Source of the DNA: Georgenia satyanarayanai
GTDB lineage: Bacteria; Actinomycetota; Actinomycetes; Actinomycetales; Actinomycetaceae
Length of the DNA stretch: 64,000 bases
Assembly (NCBI RefSeq): GCF_900116375.1
Contig: NZ_UETB01000001.1
Location: forward strand, 1-64,000
Reading direction: 5' to 3'
Numbering within the stretch: position 1 is the stretch's first letter; every line of letters starts with the position of its first letter. Positions 17,146 through 26,363 of this stretch are shown here, in pieces. The notes beneath the pieces are model-generated. The model made no database searches, was not told the origin of the DNA, and saw only the letters and a program-made list of their open reading frames with translations. A program made the translations under genes and the position numbers.

Positions 17146-18827
17146 GCCGCACCTCCGGCGGCCGCCACAGCGGGCTCGCGCACCGAGCTGTGCACCTCGA
17201 CGACGTCGTCGGCGATCGCCACGAGCCGCGGCCGGTGGGCGATGACGAGGACGGCGCGGCCCTGCTCGCGCAGCGCGGCGACGACGTCGAGCACGCGCTG
17301 CTCGGAGGCGGCGTCGAGGTGGGCGGAGGGCTCGTCCAGGACGACGAGCGGGGCCGGGTCGAGCAGCGCACGGGTGAGGGCCACGCGCTGCCGCTGGCCG
17401 AGGGACAGGCCCGTGCCGCCCTGGCCGAGGGGGGTGGCCCAGCCCTGCGGGAGCGCGGCGAGGACCTCGTCGAGGCCGCTGGCCCTCGCCGCGGCCTCCG
17501 CGCGCCCGTCCACCTCCCCGGACTCCCCGACGACGGCGTCGGCCACGGTCCCCGGCACGAGGACCGGCCGCTGGGGCACCCAGGTGACCTGCGCGTGCCA
17601 GGACTCCGGGTCGAGCCCCGCCAGGTCGACCGGCTCGCGCCCGCCGCCCGGCACGACGAGGACGCGGCCGCTGTCGGGGCGCAGCAGCCCCAGGACGAGC
17701 ATCGCCGTCGTCGTCTTCCCGCCGCCGGACGGGCCGACGAGCGCGGTGACCCGCCCCGGCGCGACGTGCGCGGACAACCCGGCCGGAGCGACGACGTCGC
17801 GTCCGGGGGCGAGCACCCCGACGTCGTCGAGCACGAGCCCCCCGAAGGCGGGGGCGGGGCGGGTGCCGGCCGGCGGCAGCGGCTGCTCGAGCACGGCGAA
17901 GGCCTGCTCGGCGGCGGCAAGGCCGTCGGCGGAGGCGTGGAACTGGGCGCCGACCTCGCGGACCGGGCGGTAGGCCTCGGGGGCGAGCATGAGGACCGCC
18001 AGGGCCGTCGTGAGGTCGAGGTCCCCGTAGACGAGCCGCATGCCCACGGTCACCGCGACGAGGGCGACGGCGATCGAGGCGAGGAACTCGAGGACCGCGC
18101 CGGAGAGGAAGGCGACCTTGAGGGTGCTCATCGTCGTGCGGGTGTAGGCGCGGCCCAGCGCCCGGACCCGGGTGCCGGGACCGTGCTCGCGGCCGAGCGC
18201 CTTGAGGGTGGAGAGGCCCGCGAGGAGGTCGAGGAGCTGGGCGCCCAGCCGCTGCATCGCGACGAGCCGGTCCGCCGCGAAGCGCTGGGTGAGGACGCCG
18301 ATGAGCCACATGAACACCGGGATGAGCGGGATCGTGCCGGCGATGATGGCCGCCGAGCCCAGGTCCAGGCCGGCGACGACGACGAGCGTGGCCGGGGTCA
18401 GCGTCGCCGCGAGGAGCAGCTGGGGCAGGTAGCGGACGAAGTAGGGCTCGAGGTCGTCCAGGCCGCGTGTCACGAGCGTGACGACCTCGCTCGGCTCGCG
18501 CGGCCCCCGCGGGCCGAGCGCGACGGAGCGGGCGAGCACGGTCGCGCGCAGCTCGGCGACGACGTCGGCCGCCGCCCGGTGGGCGAGCGACTCCTGCACC
18601 ACCGTGACGAGCACCCGGGCGAGGGCGACGACGGCGAACCAGCCGACGAGGGGAGCGACCTGCGCCCAGCCCGCGTCCCCGTCGACGACCGGCGCGACCG
18701 CGTGAGCGACGAGGAGCGCCTGGGCGACGACGAGCCCGGCGGAGGCGAGGCCGAGGACCGTGGTGAGCGCGATGTAGCGGCGCGCCGCCCGCGCGTGGCG
18801 CAGCAGCCGCGGGTCGAGCGGCTTCAC
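17142..18827 (-). CDS. cydD: thiol reductant ABC exporter subunit CydD
   Basis: A 561-residue ABC half-transporter with six N-terminal membrane helices and a C-terminal ATPase: Walker A GPSGGGKTT, signature LSLGQRQR and Walker B LVVLDEP. Its order after cydB and before cydC identifies it as CydD of the heterodimeric CydDC exporter. The GTG start at 18827 follows the cydB stop with no gap. Confidence 0.92.
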   Translation of the reverse strand: MKPLDPRLLRHARAARRYIALTTVLGLASAGLVVAQALLVAHAVAPVVDGDAGWAQVAPLVGWFAVVALARVLVTVVQESLAHRAAADVVAELRATVLARSVALGPRGPREPSEVVTLVTRGLDDLEPYFVRYLPQLLLAATLTPATLVVVAGLDLGSAAIIAGTIPLIPVFMWLIGVLTQRFAADRLVAMQRLGAQLLDLLAGLSTLKALGREHGPGTRVRALGRAYTRTTMSTLKVAFLSGAVLEFLASIAVALVAVTVGMRLVYGDLDLTTALAVLMLAPEAYRPVREVGAQFHASADGLAAAEQAFAVLEQPLPPAGTRPAPAFGGLVLDDVGVLAPGRDVVAPAGLSAHVAPGRVTALVGPSGGGKTTTAMLVLGLLRPDSGRVLVVPGGGREPVDLAGLDPESWHAQVTWVPQRPVLVPGTVADAVVGESGEVDGRAEAAARASGLDEVLAALPQGWATPLGQGGTGLSLGQRQRVALTRALLDPAPLVVLDEPSAHLDAASEQRVLDVVAALREQGRAVLVIAHRPRLVAIADDVVEVHSSVREPAVAAAGGAA

Positions 18828-19904
18828 CTAGCGCCGACCCGTGCCCGGCCCGGCAGCCGTCCCGACACTGCGCTCCTCGGTGGGGTGCAGCCCCTCGTCA
18901 CCGACGATGTCGCTCACCCACACCCGCTTGCGGAACACCCAGTACGTCCACCCCTGGTAACCGAGGACGACCGGCACGAAGACGAGCGCGACGATGCTCA
19001 TGACGGTGAGCGTGGGCCCGGTGGCGGCGGCCTCGGTGATGGACAGCGAGAAGGCCGGGTCGATCGAGGAGGGCATGACGTTCGGGAACATCGTCGTGAA
19101 GATGAAGGCGACGGCGCCGACGATCCCGGCGGTGTGCAGGGCGAAGGCCCAGCCCTCACGGCCCCGGCGGGTGGCGGCGATGACGCCGATGAGACTGAGG
19201 GCGGCGACGGCGGCCGGGAGGAGCGTGAGGACGGTCGTCGAGTGCAGGACCTGCGCCCACAGCACCCACACGAGGGCGACGATCCCCGAGCCGATGGACA
19301 GGCGGTGGGCCAGGCGCGCGGCGCGCACGTGGATGGGCCCGGCGGTCTTGAGCGCGACGAAGATCGCGCCGTGGGTGAGGAACAGGCCCAGGGTGACGAG
19401 CCCGCCGAGCAGCGTGAAGGGCGTGAGGAGGGAGAAGAAGCCGCCGGTGAGCTGGTGGGTGCCGTCGACGAGCTCGATCTCCATGCCCTGGACGAGGTTG
19501 GCGAAGGCCACGCCCCACAGGATCGAGGGCAGCCACGAGCCGAAGGTCAGTGCCCAGTCCCAGCGGTCGCGCCACACCTGGTCGTTGATCTTCGCGCGCC
19601 ACTCCAGCGCGCACACCCGGACGATGAGGGCGAGGAGGATGAGGAGCAGCGGCAGGTAGAAGCCGGAGAACATCGTCGCGTACCACTCGGGGAAGGCCGC
19701 GAAGGTCGCGCCGCCGGCGGTGAGCAGCCACACCTCGTTGCCGTCCCACACCGGCCCGATGGTGCGCAGCAGGACGCGACGCTCCCTCTCGTCCCGGGCG
19801 AAGGTGCGCAGGAGCATCCCGACGCCGAAGTCGAAGCCCTCGAGGGCGAGGTAGCCGGTCCACAGGACGGCGATGAGCACGAACCACAGCAGGGGCAGGT
19901 CCAC
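18828..19904 (-). CDS. cydB: cytochrome bd ubiquinol oxidase subunit II
   Basis: A 358-residue membrane protein; the N-terminal helix LPLLWFVLIAVLWTGYLALEGFDFG is the CydB signature, followed by DGNEVWLLTAGGATFAAFP. CydB pairs with CydA in the high-affinity quinol oxidase used at low oxygen. The start is GTG 19904, preceded by GAGGAG. Eleven nucleotides separate it from cydA. Confidence 0.95.
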   Translation of the reverse strand: MDLPLLWFVLIAVLWTGYLALEGFDFGVGMLLRTFARDERERRVLLRTIGPVWDGNEVWLLTAGGATFAAFPEWYATMFSGFYLPLLLILLALIVRVCALEWRAKINDQVWRDRWDWALTFGSWLPSILWGVAFANLVQGMEIELVDGTHQLTGGFFSLLTPFTLLGGLVTLGLFLTHGAIFVALKTAGPIHVRAARLAHRLSIGSGIVALVWVLWAQVLHSTTVLTLLPAAVAALSLIGVIAATRRGREGWAFALHTAGIVGAVAFIFTTMFPNVMPSSIDPAFSLSITEAAATGPTLTVMSIVALVFVPVVLGYQGWTYWVFRKRVWVSDIVGDEGLHPTEERSVGTAAGPGTGRR

Positions 19905-19915
19905 GGTGGGGCTCC

Positions 19916-21412
19916 TCAGTACGCGAAGGACAGGGTCGGCTCGGGCTGCTCGTCCCGGTCGGGACCGGCCGGCTCGACGGGGGCGATGCCCTCCCGGACG
20001 TAGCGCCGGATGAGCCGGAACCACACGACACCGAGCGCCGCGTACAGCAGCGTGAACACGACGAGGGAGGTGAGGACGGTGCCGGGCGGCACGACGGTGG
20101 ACACGCCGTCGGTGGTGAGCAGCATGACCTGGTCCACAGGGTTGGCCGGGTTGGGGTGGACCACCCAGGGCTGGCGGCCCATCTCGGTGAAGATCCACCC
20201 GAAGCTCGAGGCGAGGAAGGGCATGGGCAGGGCCACGAGGCACAGCCGCGAGAACCACACCGAGTCGGTGATCCGCCCCTTGCGCAGCAGCCAGAAGCCG
20301 GCCACGGCGAGGGCGGCGGAGCCTGCGGCCAGGCCGATCATGAGCCGGAAGCTCCAGAAGGAGATGAAGAGGTTGGGGTAGAGCTCGGTGTCCTCGTCCA
20401 CGCTGTCGAGGTGGCCGTAGAGCTCCATCTGCTGGGCCTGGACGTCGGCGACCCCGGGCAGGTAGCTGTCGGGGCCGGTGAAGGCGCCGGTGCCGAGGAA
20501 GGAGGTGAGGAAGGGGATCTCCAGGACGTGGTGGATGTCCTCGCAGTCGTTGCTGCCGGGGATGCCGATCGACAGGAGCGAGAAGCCCACGCCCTCACCG
20601 CCCTGGCAGACCGCCTCGGCGGCGGCCATCTTCCCGGGCTGCTGCTCGTACATGAGCTTGCCCTGCACGTCACCGCTCGCGATGACGCCGAGGCCGGCGA
20701 CGAGCGTCGCCACGAGGCCGAGGTAGGCGCCGGGACGCCACACCTGGCGGGCCTCGTCGGTGTCGCCCGACCGGGCGGCGCGCACCATCCACCAGCCGCA
20801 GATGCCGGCGACGAAGGTGCCCGCGACGAGGAAGGAGGCGGTGATGGTGTGGGCGTAGGCGGCGACGAGCGTGTTGTTCGTCATCACCTCGAGGAAGCCG
20901 CCGACGCCGTCGAGCTCGGCGCGGCCGGTGTCGGGGTTGTAGACCGCGCCGACGGGGTGCTGCATCCACGAGTTGGCCGCGAGGATCCAGTAGGCCGACA
21001 GCGAGGTGCCGACGGCGACCGCCCAGATGCACGCGTTGTGCAGCCACCTCGGCAGCTTGCCCTCACCGAAGATCCACAGCCCGAGGAAGGTCGACTCGAG
21101 GAAGAAGGCGGCCAGCGCCTCGATCGCGAGCGGCGCGCCGAAGATGTCCCCGACGAAGCGGGAGTACTCCGACCAGTTCATCCCGAACTGGAACTCCTGG
21201 ACGATGCCGGTGGCCACGCCGAGGGCGAAGTTGATGAGGAGCACCTTGCCGAAGAACTTCGTCAGGCGGTGCCAGTGCGCCTTGCCGGTCCTCAGCCACG
21301 CCGTGTGCATGATCGCGACGAGGGGGGAGAGCCCGATCGTCAGCGGGACGAGGACGAAGTGGTAGACGGTCGTGATCCCGAACTGCCAGCGGGCCAGGTC
21401 CAGCGCTTCCAC
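19916..21412 (-). CDS. cydA: cytochrome bd ubiquinol oxidase subunit I
   Basis: A 498-residue subunit that binds hemes b558, b595 and d. The N-terminal ARWQFGITTVYHFVLVP contains His for heme b595, and GRQPWVVHP is the conserved block near the C-terminus. The Q-loop region is of the short type. GTG 21412 is chosen because GAGGAG lies about 8 nt upstream; codons further upstream are intergenic in character. It is the first gene of cydABDC-kinase. Confidence 0.96.
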   Translation of the reverse strand: MEALDLARWQFGITTVYHFVLVPLTIGLSPLVAIMHTAWLRTGKAHWHRLTKFFGKVLLINFALGVATGIVQEFQFGMNWSEYSRFVGDIFGAPLAIEALAAFFLESTFLGLWIFGEGKLPRWLHNACIWAVAVGTSLSAYWILAANSWMQHPVGAVYNPDTGRAELDGVGGFLEVMTNNTLVAAYAHTITASFLVAGTFVAGICGWWMVRAARSGDTDEARQVWRPGAYLGLVATLVAGLGVIASGDVQGKLMYEQQPGKMAAAEAVCQGGEGVGFSLLSIGIPGSNDCEDIHHVLEIPFLTSFLGTGAFTGPDSYLPGVADVQAQQMELYGHLDSVDEDTELYPNLFISFWSFRLMIGLAAGSAALAVAGFWLLRKGRITDSVWFSRLCLVALPMPFLASSFGWIFTEMGRQPWVVHPNPANPVDQVMLLTTDGVSTVVPPGTVLTSLVVFTLLYAALGVVWFRLIRRYVREGIAPVEPAGPDRDEQPEPTLSFAY

Positions 21413-21855
21413 TGCGGCTCTCCTCGGTCGTGAAGGTGCCCCGACCGGGCACCTCCTTACCGTAGGAATCAGGAGAATTTCTCGACGGGACCAAGGTCCC
21501 GGGCCCCATGCCGGGTGTCCTCCGCGCTGCTCCGGGCGCCCTGTGCGATACTGCTCGTGGTCGAGGGACAGGTCCACACCCCGTTCAGCGGCCCGACGAC
21601 GACGTAGGTACTCGCCTCGACTTCGCGCCGCCTCACCATCCGGGTGAGTGCGCTGCTTGCTGAAGCGGCGGGAGGCCTCGCCGGACGTCCTCCGGGACGG
21701 ACGAGCGGCGCCTGCGAAGCCGTCGCCGTCCGAACGCGCCACCCGGCGTGGTGAGGGCGTGAACACATGACTTCCGTCATCGGCCCCCGCTGGTGACGAC
21801 GACTAGGCCGCGGCGCTGGTGGTGTGGACGGCGACCGCGGCGAGGGAACAGTTCC
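21413..21855. other. cydA-rne divergent intergenic region with long rne leader
   Basis: The 443-nt gap holds both promoters. Toward cydA there is a hairpin with arms 21434-21441 and 21447-21454 in the 5' UTR and the short palindrome GAGAAATTCTC at 21473-21483. Toward rne, GATACT at 21546-21551 looks like a -10 element, implying a 5' leader of roughly 300 nt. The leader contains several small stems, for example TCACC-ATCC-GGGTGA near 21635-21650 and ATGAC-TTCC-GTCAT near 21767-21780. RNase E commonly autoregulates through its leader in other bacteria; that is a possibility here. No ORF is credible. Confidence 0.45.
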
Positions 21856-24800
21856 ATGACGACCACACCAGACGCCGGTTCCGCACAGCCCGCCGAGCAG
21901 CCCAAGCGACGCCGCGCCACCCGCGCCACCACGGCTCCCGCCCCCGAGCAGGCGCCCGCCGAGGCCCAGCCCGCCGCCGAGCCGCAGGCCGCGGCACCGC
22001 CGCGCAAGCGCGCTCCCCGCAAAACGGCAGCCAAGACGGCAGCCACGGACGCGGGTGCCGCGTCCGCCGACGCGAGCGCCTCCGCCGACGCAGGCCCCTC
22101 CACCGACGCGGCCGAGAGTGCCCCCGCCGCGCCGCGCAAGCGCGCCCCCCGGGCCCGCAAGGCGCCCGTTGCCGCCGACGACGCCGCGACCGGCACCGAG
22201 GACGCCGCGACCGCGACCAGCGACGACGCCGCTCCGGCGCCGGCCAAGCGCGCGCCCCGGGCCCGCAAGACGACGCCCAAGGCCGCCGCGGAGCCGGCAG
22301 ACGCCACCGCGCCCGCCGGTGAGGCCGAGCCCGCGGCCGAGGCCGCGGCGCCCACCGCCGAGACCGCCGCCCCGGCCAAGCGCGCCCCGCGCCGCCGGAC
22401 CGCCAAGACCGCCGAGCCGAAGGCCGTCGAGGCGCAGCCCGCGGCCGACGAGGCCGCGGCGCAGGCACCCGCCCCCGAGCCGACCGTCGGCGACGCGGAC
22501 ACCGCCGCGCCCGCCAAGGCGCCCCGCAAGGCCCGCGGCACGTCGTCCAGGTCCAAGACCGCCAAGGCGACCGACGCCGCTGCCGCGACGGAGACGACCA
22601 CCGACGCCGCTGCCGCGACGGAGACCACCACCGACGCCGCTGCCGCGACGGAGACCACGACCGACGCCCCGACCGCCGCCGACGCGACCGACGCCCCCGC
22701 CGAGAAGAAGCCCGCCAGGGGCCGCGGCCGCCGCGCCGGCGCCGCCGCCGGCGCTCCCGCCGCCAGCGCACCCGCCGCCGAGTCCGGCTCGACCGAGGCG
22801 CCCGCGCGCAGCTCCCGCAAGGCCCGTCCGGCCAAGGACGTGGCCGCAGCCGAGCAGCCCGCCGAGGAGGCGGCGCAGCCCGCCGCCGACGAGGCCGCTG
22901 CCGAGCAGACCCCACCCGCACGGTCGCGCTCGCGCCGTCCCGCCCGCGACGCCGGCCAGAAGCTCGACGTCCTCGCCTCCTTCAGCGCCGCCGAGCAGGC
23001 AGCCGACGAGGAGACCGAGGAGGAGGAGTCGGAGGACGTCCGCCTGCCCGCGACGGCCCTGCTCTTCCAGGCTCCGGACCCGAGCCGCGCGCGCCGTCGT
23101 TCCCGCGCGGAGGGTGGCGCCCCGCGCCGCCGCACGGACACCGCCGAGGAGCCCGCGGCCACGCCCGAGGAGCCGGCGGCCGAGGCCGCTCCCGAGCAGC
23201 CCGCCGACACCGCCGCCGCGACCACCGAGGCCGCCGCGGAGACCACCGACGAGGCCACCGAGACCACGACCGAGTCCACCGACGCCGGCACCGGCGAGGG
23301 CAACGGCGAGGGGGGCAACGCGCGCCGTCGTCGTCGTCGCGGGGGCCGCGGCCGCCGCAACCGTGGTGGCAACGGCCGCGACGAGTCGACCGACGAGTCC
23401 GAGGACTCCGAGTCCACCGAGGACACCGAGGACCAGGCCGCCGCGGCGGCCGACACCGCGACCGTCGACGCGCAGGAGTCGGACGCCCAGGACGACTCGG
23501 ACGACAGCGACGACCAGGCCGACGACGACGGCGAGGGCGCCAGCCGCCGTCGCCGCCGGCGCCGCCGCAGCCGCGGTGACGACGGCTCGGCGACCTCCCG
23601 CGAGGGCCGCGCGGCTCGTGACGAGATCACGGCCCTCAAGGGCTCCACCCGCCTGGAGGCCAAGCGTCAGCGCCGCCGCGACGGGCGTGACGCCGGTCGC
23701 CGCCGGACGACGATCACCGAGGCCGAGTTCCTCGCCCGCCGCGAGGCGGTCGACCGCGACATGGTCGTGCGCGAGCGCGACGGTCGCACCCAGATCGCGG
23801 TCCTCGAGGACGGCGTGCTCGTCGAGCACTACGTCGCCCAGCAGACGCAGACCTCGATGGTCGGCAACGTCTACCTGGGTCGGGTGCAGAACGTCCTGCC
23901 GAGCATGGAGGCCGCCTTCGTCGACCTCGGCAAGGGCCGCAACGCCGTGCTGTACGCCGGTGAGGTCAACTGGGACGCCATGGGCAAGGAGGGGCAGCCC
24001 CGCCGCATCGAGGCGGCGCTGTCCTCGGGGGACCCCGTCCTCGTCCAGGTCACCAAGGACCCGATCGGGCACAAGGGCGCCCGTCTCACCTCGCAGGTGA
24101 CCCTCGCCGGTCGCTACCTCGTGCTCGTGCCCTCGGGCGCGATGACCGGGATCTCCCGCAAGCTGCCGGAGAACGAGCGGGCCCGCCTCAAGAAGCTCCT
24201 CAAGCAGATCGTCCCCGAGGGTGCGGGCGTCATCGTGCGCACCGCCGCGGAGGGCGCGAGCGAGGAGCAGCTTCGTGCCGACGTCGAGCGCCTCACCGCG
24301 CAGTGGGCGGAGATCGAGGCCGCCGCCTCCTCGGCGAAGTCCGCGCCGGTGCTCCTCAAGGGGGAGCCGGAGCTCGCCGTGCGCGTCGTCCGCGACGTCT
24401 TCAACGAGGACTTCCGCTCGCTCACCGTCTCGGGTGGGGGCGCGTGGGAGACCATCTCCACCTACGTCCGTCAGCTGTCCCCGGACCTCGCCGACCGGAT
24501 GCACCACTGGACCGACTCGCGTGACGTCTTCGCCGAGCACCGCATCGATGAGCAGCTGGCCAAGGGCATGGACCGCAAGGTCTACCTGCCCTCCGGCGGC
24601 TCGCTCGTCATCGACCGCACCGAGGCGATGACGGTCGTCGACGTCAACACCGGCAAGTTCACCGGCTCGGGCGGCACGCTCGAGGAGACGGTGACGAAGA
24701 ACAACCTCGAGGCCGCCGAGGAGATCGTCCGCCAGCTCCGGCTGCGCGACATCGGCGGCATCATCGTCATCGACTTCATCGACATGGTGCTCGAGTCCAA

Positions 24801-25806
24801 CCGGGACCTCGTGCTGCGCCGGCTCGTGGAGTGCCTGGGCCGGGACCGCACCCGCCACCAGGTGGCGGAGGTGACCTCCCTCGGGCTGGTCCAGATGACC
24901 CGTAAGCGTGTGGGTCAGGGACTGGTCGAGGCCTTCAGCGAGCCCTGCGAGCACTGCGGCGGGCGTGGCTTCATCGTGCACGACCACCCCGTGGAGAAGG
25001 GCGCGACGCCCGTCGCCGCCGAGGGTGGCAACCGTCGTGGCAAGAAGCGTGGCGCCGCCCCCACCGGCGGTCGTCCCGCCGAGGTGGCCCCCGCCCCTGC
25101 CCCCGCGCCCGTCGCGGACGACCCCGAGGCCGTCGCGGCCCGCGAGGCCGTCAAGGCCACGCTGGCGACCATCGCCGCCGCGGCCGCCCAGGCGCACGCC
25201 GAGGAGGAGGACGGGACGGCGAGCGACGCCGCACCGGACGCCGCGCCCGTGCAGGAGAAGGCACCCGCGCAGGAGAAGGCGCCGCGCCGCGAGCGCGCCG
25301 CCGAGCCGGGCACGGTGCCGCTGCCCGCGGCCCGCTCCGCCGAGCCCGAGACCGACGCGCCCCGGTCCGCGGACGAGGTGCGCGCCTCGCTCGAGGCGCT
25401 CGCCGCCGCGCTTCCCGCCGGGCGCGAGGACGCCGGCGATCACGGGGAGGCGCAGGACGGCGCACCGGCCGAGGCCGTGACCGACCCGGCTGCCCGCCAG
25501 GCCGACGCGCCCGCCAAGGCACCCCGGGCCAGGGGCGGGCGGCGCCGGACCGCGTCCGCCACGGCCGCTGCTCCTGCGGAGGCCGCCTCCTCACCCGAGA
25601 AGGGTGCCGAGCCCGCGAAGGCGAGCGCATCCACGACGGACCCCGCGCCGGCGCCGGACGCCGGACCTGCGCCGGACGCCGGACCTGCGACGGGCGCGGC
25701 ACCTGCCGCGGACGCGCCGGCAGCGGCGGCGGACGCCCCCGAGCAGTCCGGCACCCGCAAGCGCCGGTCGCGCCGGGTGACCTCCGGCGGTCCCGTCACC
25801 GCCTGA
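21856..25806 (+). CDS. rne: Rne/Rng family ribonuclease (RNase E)
   Basis: The 1316-residue protein has the catalytic core in its C-terminal half: S1-like and 5'-sensor region from about 635 (QTSMVGNVYLGRVQNVLPSMEAAFVDLG), the DNase I-like site with VVDVNTGKFTG near 927, and the Zn-link CEHCGGRG near 1030. This is the actinobacterial layout in which long low-complexity tails flank the core. The N-terminal 600 residues are rich in Ala, Pro, Glu and Thr with Lys/Arg blocks; the second tail has the same character. ATG 21856 is preceded by GAGGGAA; a start 21 codons earlier is less likely. It processes and degrades RNA. Confidence 0.93.
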   Translation: MTTTPDAGSAQPAEQPKRRRATRATTAPAPEQAPAEAQPAAEPQAAAPPRKRAPRKTAAKTAATDAGAASADASASADAGPSTDAAESAPAAPRKRAPRARKAPVAADDAATGTEDAATATSDDAAPAPAKRAPRARKTTPKAAAEPADATAPAGEAEPAAEAAAPTAETAAPAKRAPRRRTAKTAEPKAVEAQPAADEAAAQAPAPEPTVGDADTAAPAKAPRKARGTSSRSKTAKATDAAAATETTTDAAAATETTTDAAAATETTTDAPTAADATDAPAEKKPARGRGRRAGAAAGAPAASAPAAESGSTEAPARSSRKARPAKDVAAAEQPAEEAAQPAADEAAAEQTPPARSRSRRPARDAGQKLDVLASFSAAEQAADEETEEEESEDVRLPATALLFQAPDPSRARRRSRAEGGAPRRRTDTAEEPAATPEEPAAEAAPEQPADTAAATTEAAAETTDEATETTTESTDAGTGEGNGEGGNARRRRRRGGRGRRNRGGNGRDESTDESEDSESTEDTEDQAAAAADTATVDAQESDAQDDSDDSDDQADDDGEGASRRRRRRRRSRGDDGSATSREGRAARDEITALKGSTRLEAKRQRRRDGRDAGRRRTTITEAEFLARREAVDRDMVVRERDGRTQIAVLEDGVLVEHYVAQQTQTSMVGNVYLGRVQNVLPSMEAAFVDLGKGRNAVLYAGEVNWDAMGKEGQPRRIEAALSSGDPVLVQVTKDPIGHKGARLTSQVTLAGRYLVLVPSGAMTGISRKLPENERARLKKLLKQIVPEGAGVIVRTAAEGASEEQLRADVERLTAQWAEIEAAASSAKSAPVLLKGEPELAVRVVRDVFNEDFRSLTVSGGGAWETISTYVRQLSPDLADRMHHWTDSRDVFAEHRIDEQLAKGMDRKVYLPSGGSLVIDRTEAMTVVDVNTGKFTGSGGTLEETVTKNNLEAAEEIVRQLRLRDIGGIIVIDFIDMVLESNRDLVLRRLVECLGRDRTRHQVAEVTSLGLVQMTRKRVGQGLVEAFSEPCEHCGGRGFIVHDHPVEKGATPVAAEGGNRRGKKRGAAPTGGRPAEVAPAPAPAPVADDPEAVAAREAVKATLATIAAAAAQAHAEEEDGTASDAAPDAAPVQEKAPAQEKAPRRERAAEPGTVPLPAARSAEPETDAPRSADEVRASLEALAAALPAGREDAGDHGEAQDGAPAEAVTDPAARQADAPAKAPRARGGRRRTASATAAAPAEAASSPEKGAEPAKASASTTDPAPAPDAGPAPDAGPATGAAPAADAPAAAADAPEQSGTRKRRSRRVTSGGPVTA
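22570..22659 (+). repeat. three 30-bp tandem repeats in the rne N-terminal tail
   Basis: Units starting at 22570, 22600 and 22630 are nearly identical (changes only at synonymous positions) and encode TDAAAATETT decapeptides. A fourth copy begins at 22660 and diverges after a few bases. This is a recent in-frame expansion inside a disordered region. Confidence 0.85.
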
Positions 25807-25818
25807 CGTCAGCTCCCG

Positions 25819-25852
25819 CTCACCCGCCCCGTGCCCTCACGGGGCGGGTGAG
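25819..25852. terminator. hairpin terminator between rne and convergent gene
   Basis: Perfect 15-bp arms CTCACCCGCCCCGTG at 25819-25833 and its complement at 25838-25852 enclose a 4-nt loop. The stop codon of the convergent minus-strand gene (25837-25839) lies within the hairpin. Confidence 0.75.
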
Positions 25853-26292
25853 CCGTTGAGGCCGGCCTGGGCACGGCGTACCGCCTCGTCCACCCGGGGG
25901 AGCAGGTGCATCGCGGCCTGGGCCGAGAGCTGCCCGTGCTCGCCGGCCCACTCCCGCAGCCCGGCCACCAGCCGCAGCTGCGCGCGGGCGTCGAGCGTGG
26001 CGGGCAGTAGCCACGCCGGGTGGCAGAAGCCCGGCAGCGCAGCGAGGACGACCTCGACGCCCGTCACCCGCACGACGGCGTCCTGCGGCTCGAGCTGGCG
26101 TTCGGCACCCACGAGGACGAGCTCGTCCGGGGTCAGCCACACCTCCGCCTCGGTGTCGAGGTAGGTGAGCAGGTGGGCGCGCACGCGCGGCACCCGGGCC
26201 CGCACGGACGGGTGCGTCGCGGTGGGCGCGGAGGCGAAGAAGGACGCGAGGAGCTGCGCCCCGGACAGGGGAACCCGTGCGTCGTCGTCCAT
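25837..26292 (-). CDS. hypothetical protein
   Basis: A 151-residue protein beginning MDDDARVPLSGAQLLASFF. It has no signal peptide or membrane helix and no catalytic motif I recognise. The middle (LTPDELVLVGAERQLEPQDAVVRVTGVEV) is beta-rich. It is convergent with rne and divergent from the pterin dehydratase gene. The function is unknown. Confidence 0.65.
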   Translation of the reverse strand: MDDDARVPLSGAQLLASFFASAPTATHPSVRARVPRVRAHLLTYLDTEAEVWLTPDELVLVGAERQLEPQDAVVRVTGVEVVLAALPGFCHPAWLLPATLDARAQLRLVAGLREWAGEHGQLSAQAAMHLLPRVDEAVRRAQAGLNGSPAP

Positions 26293-26363
26293 GTGGTCAG
26301 CGTCCCACCGACCACCGACATCGCCAGGTTGTCCAGACGCCCGCCCGGTGCGAAGGTACGCAG

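Noticed and set aside
15334-17973. Very long open frame on the plus strand opposite cydC and cydD
   Set aside because: It is the antisense reading of the two ABC half-transporters in GC-rich DNA; composition is Gly/Arg/Ala-rich with no family match, while the minus strand encodes complete CydDC.
21469-25443. 1324-codon minus-strand frame opposite rne
   Set aside because: The plus strand encodes a full RNase E with catalytic motifs; the antisense product is Gly/Leu/Arg low complexity.
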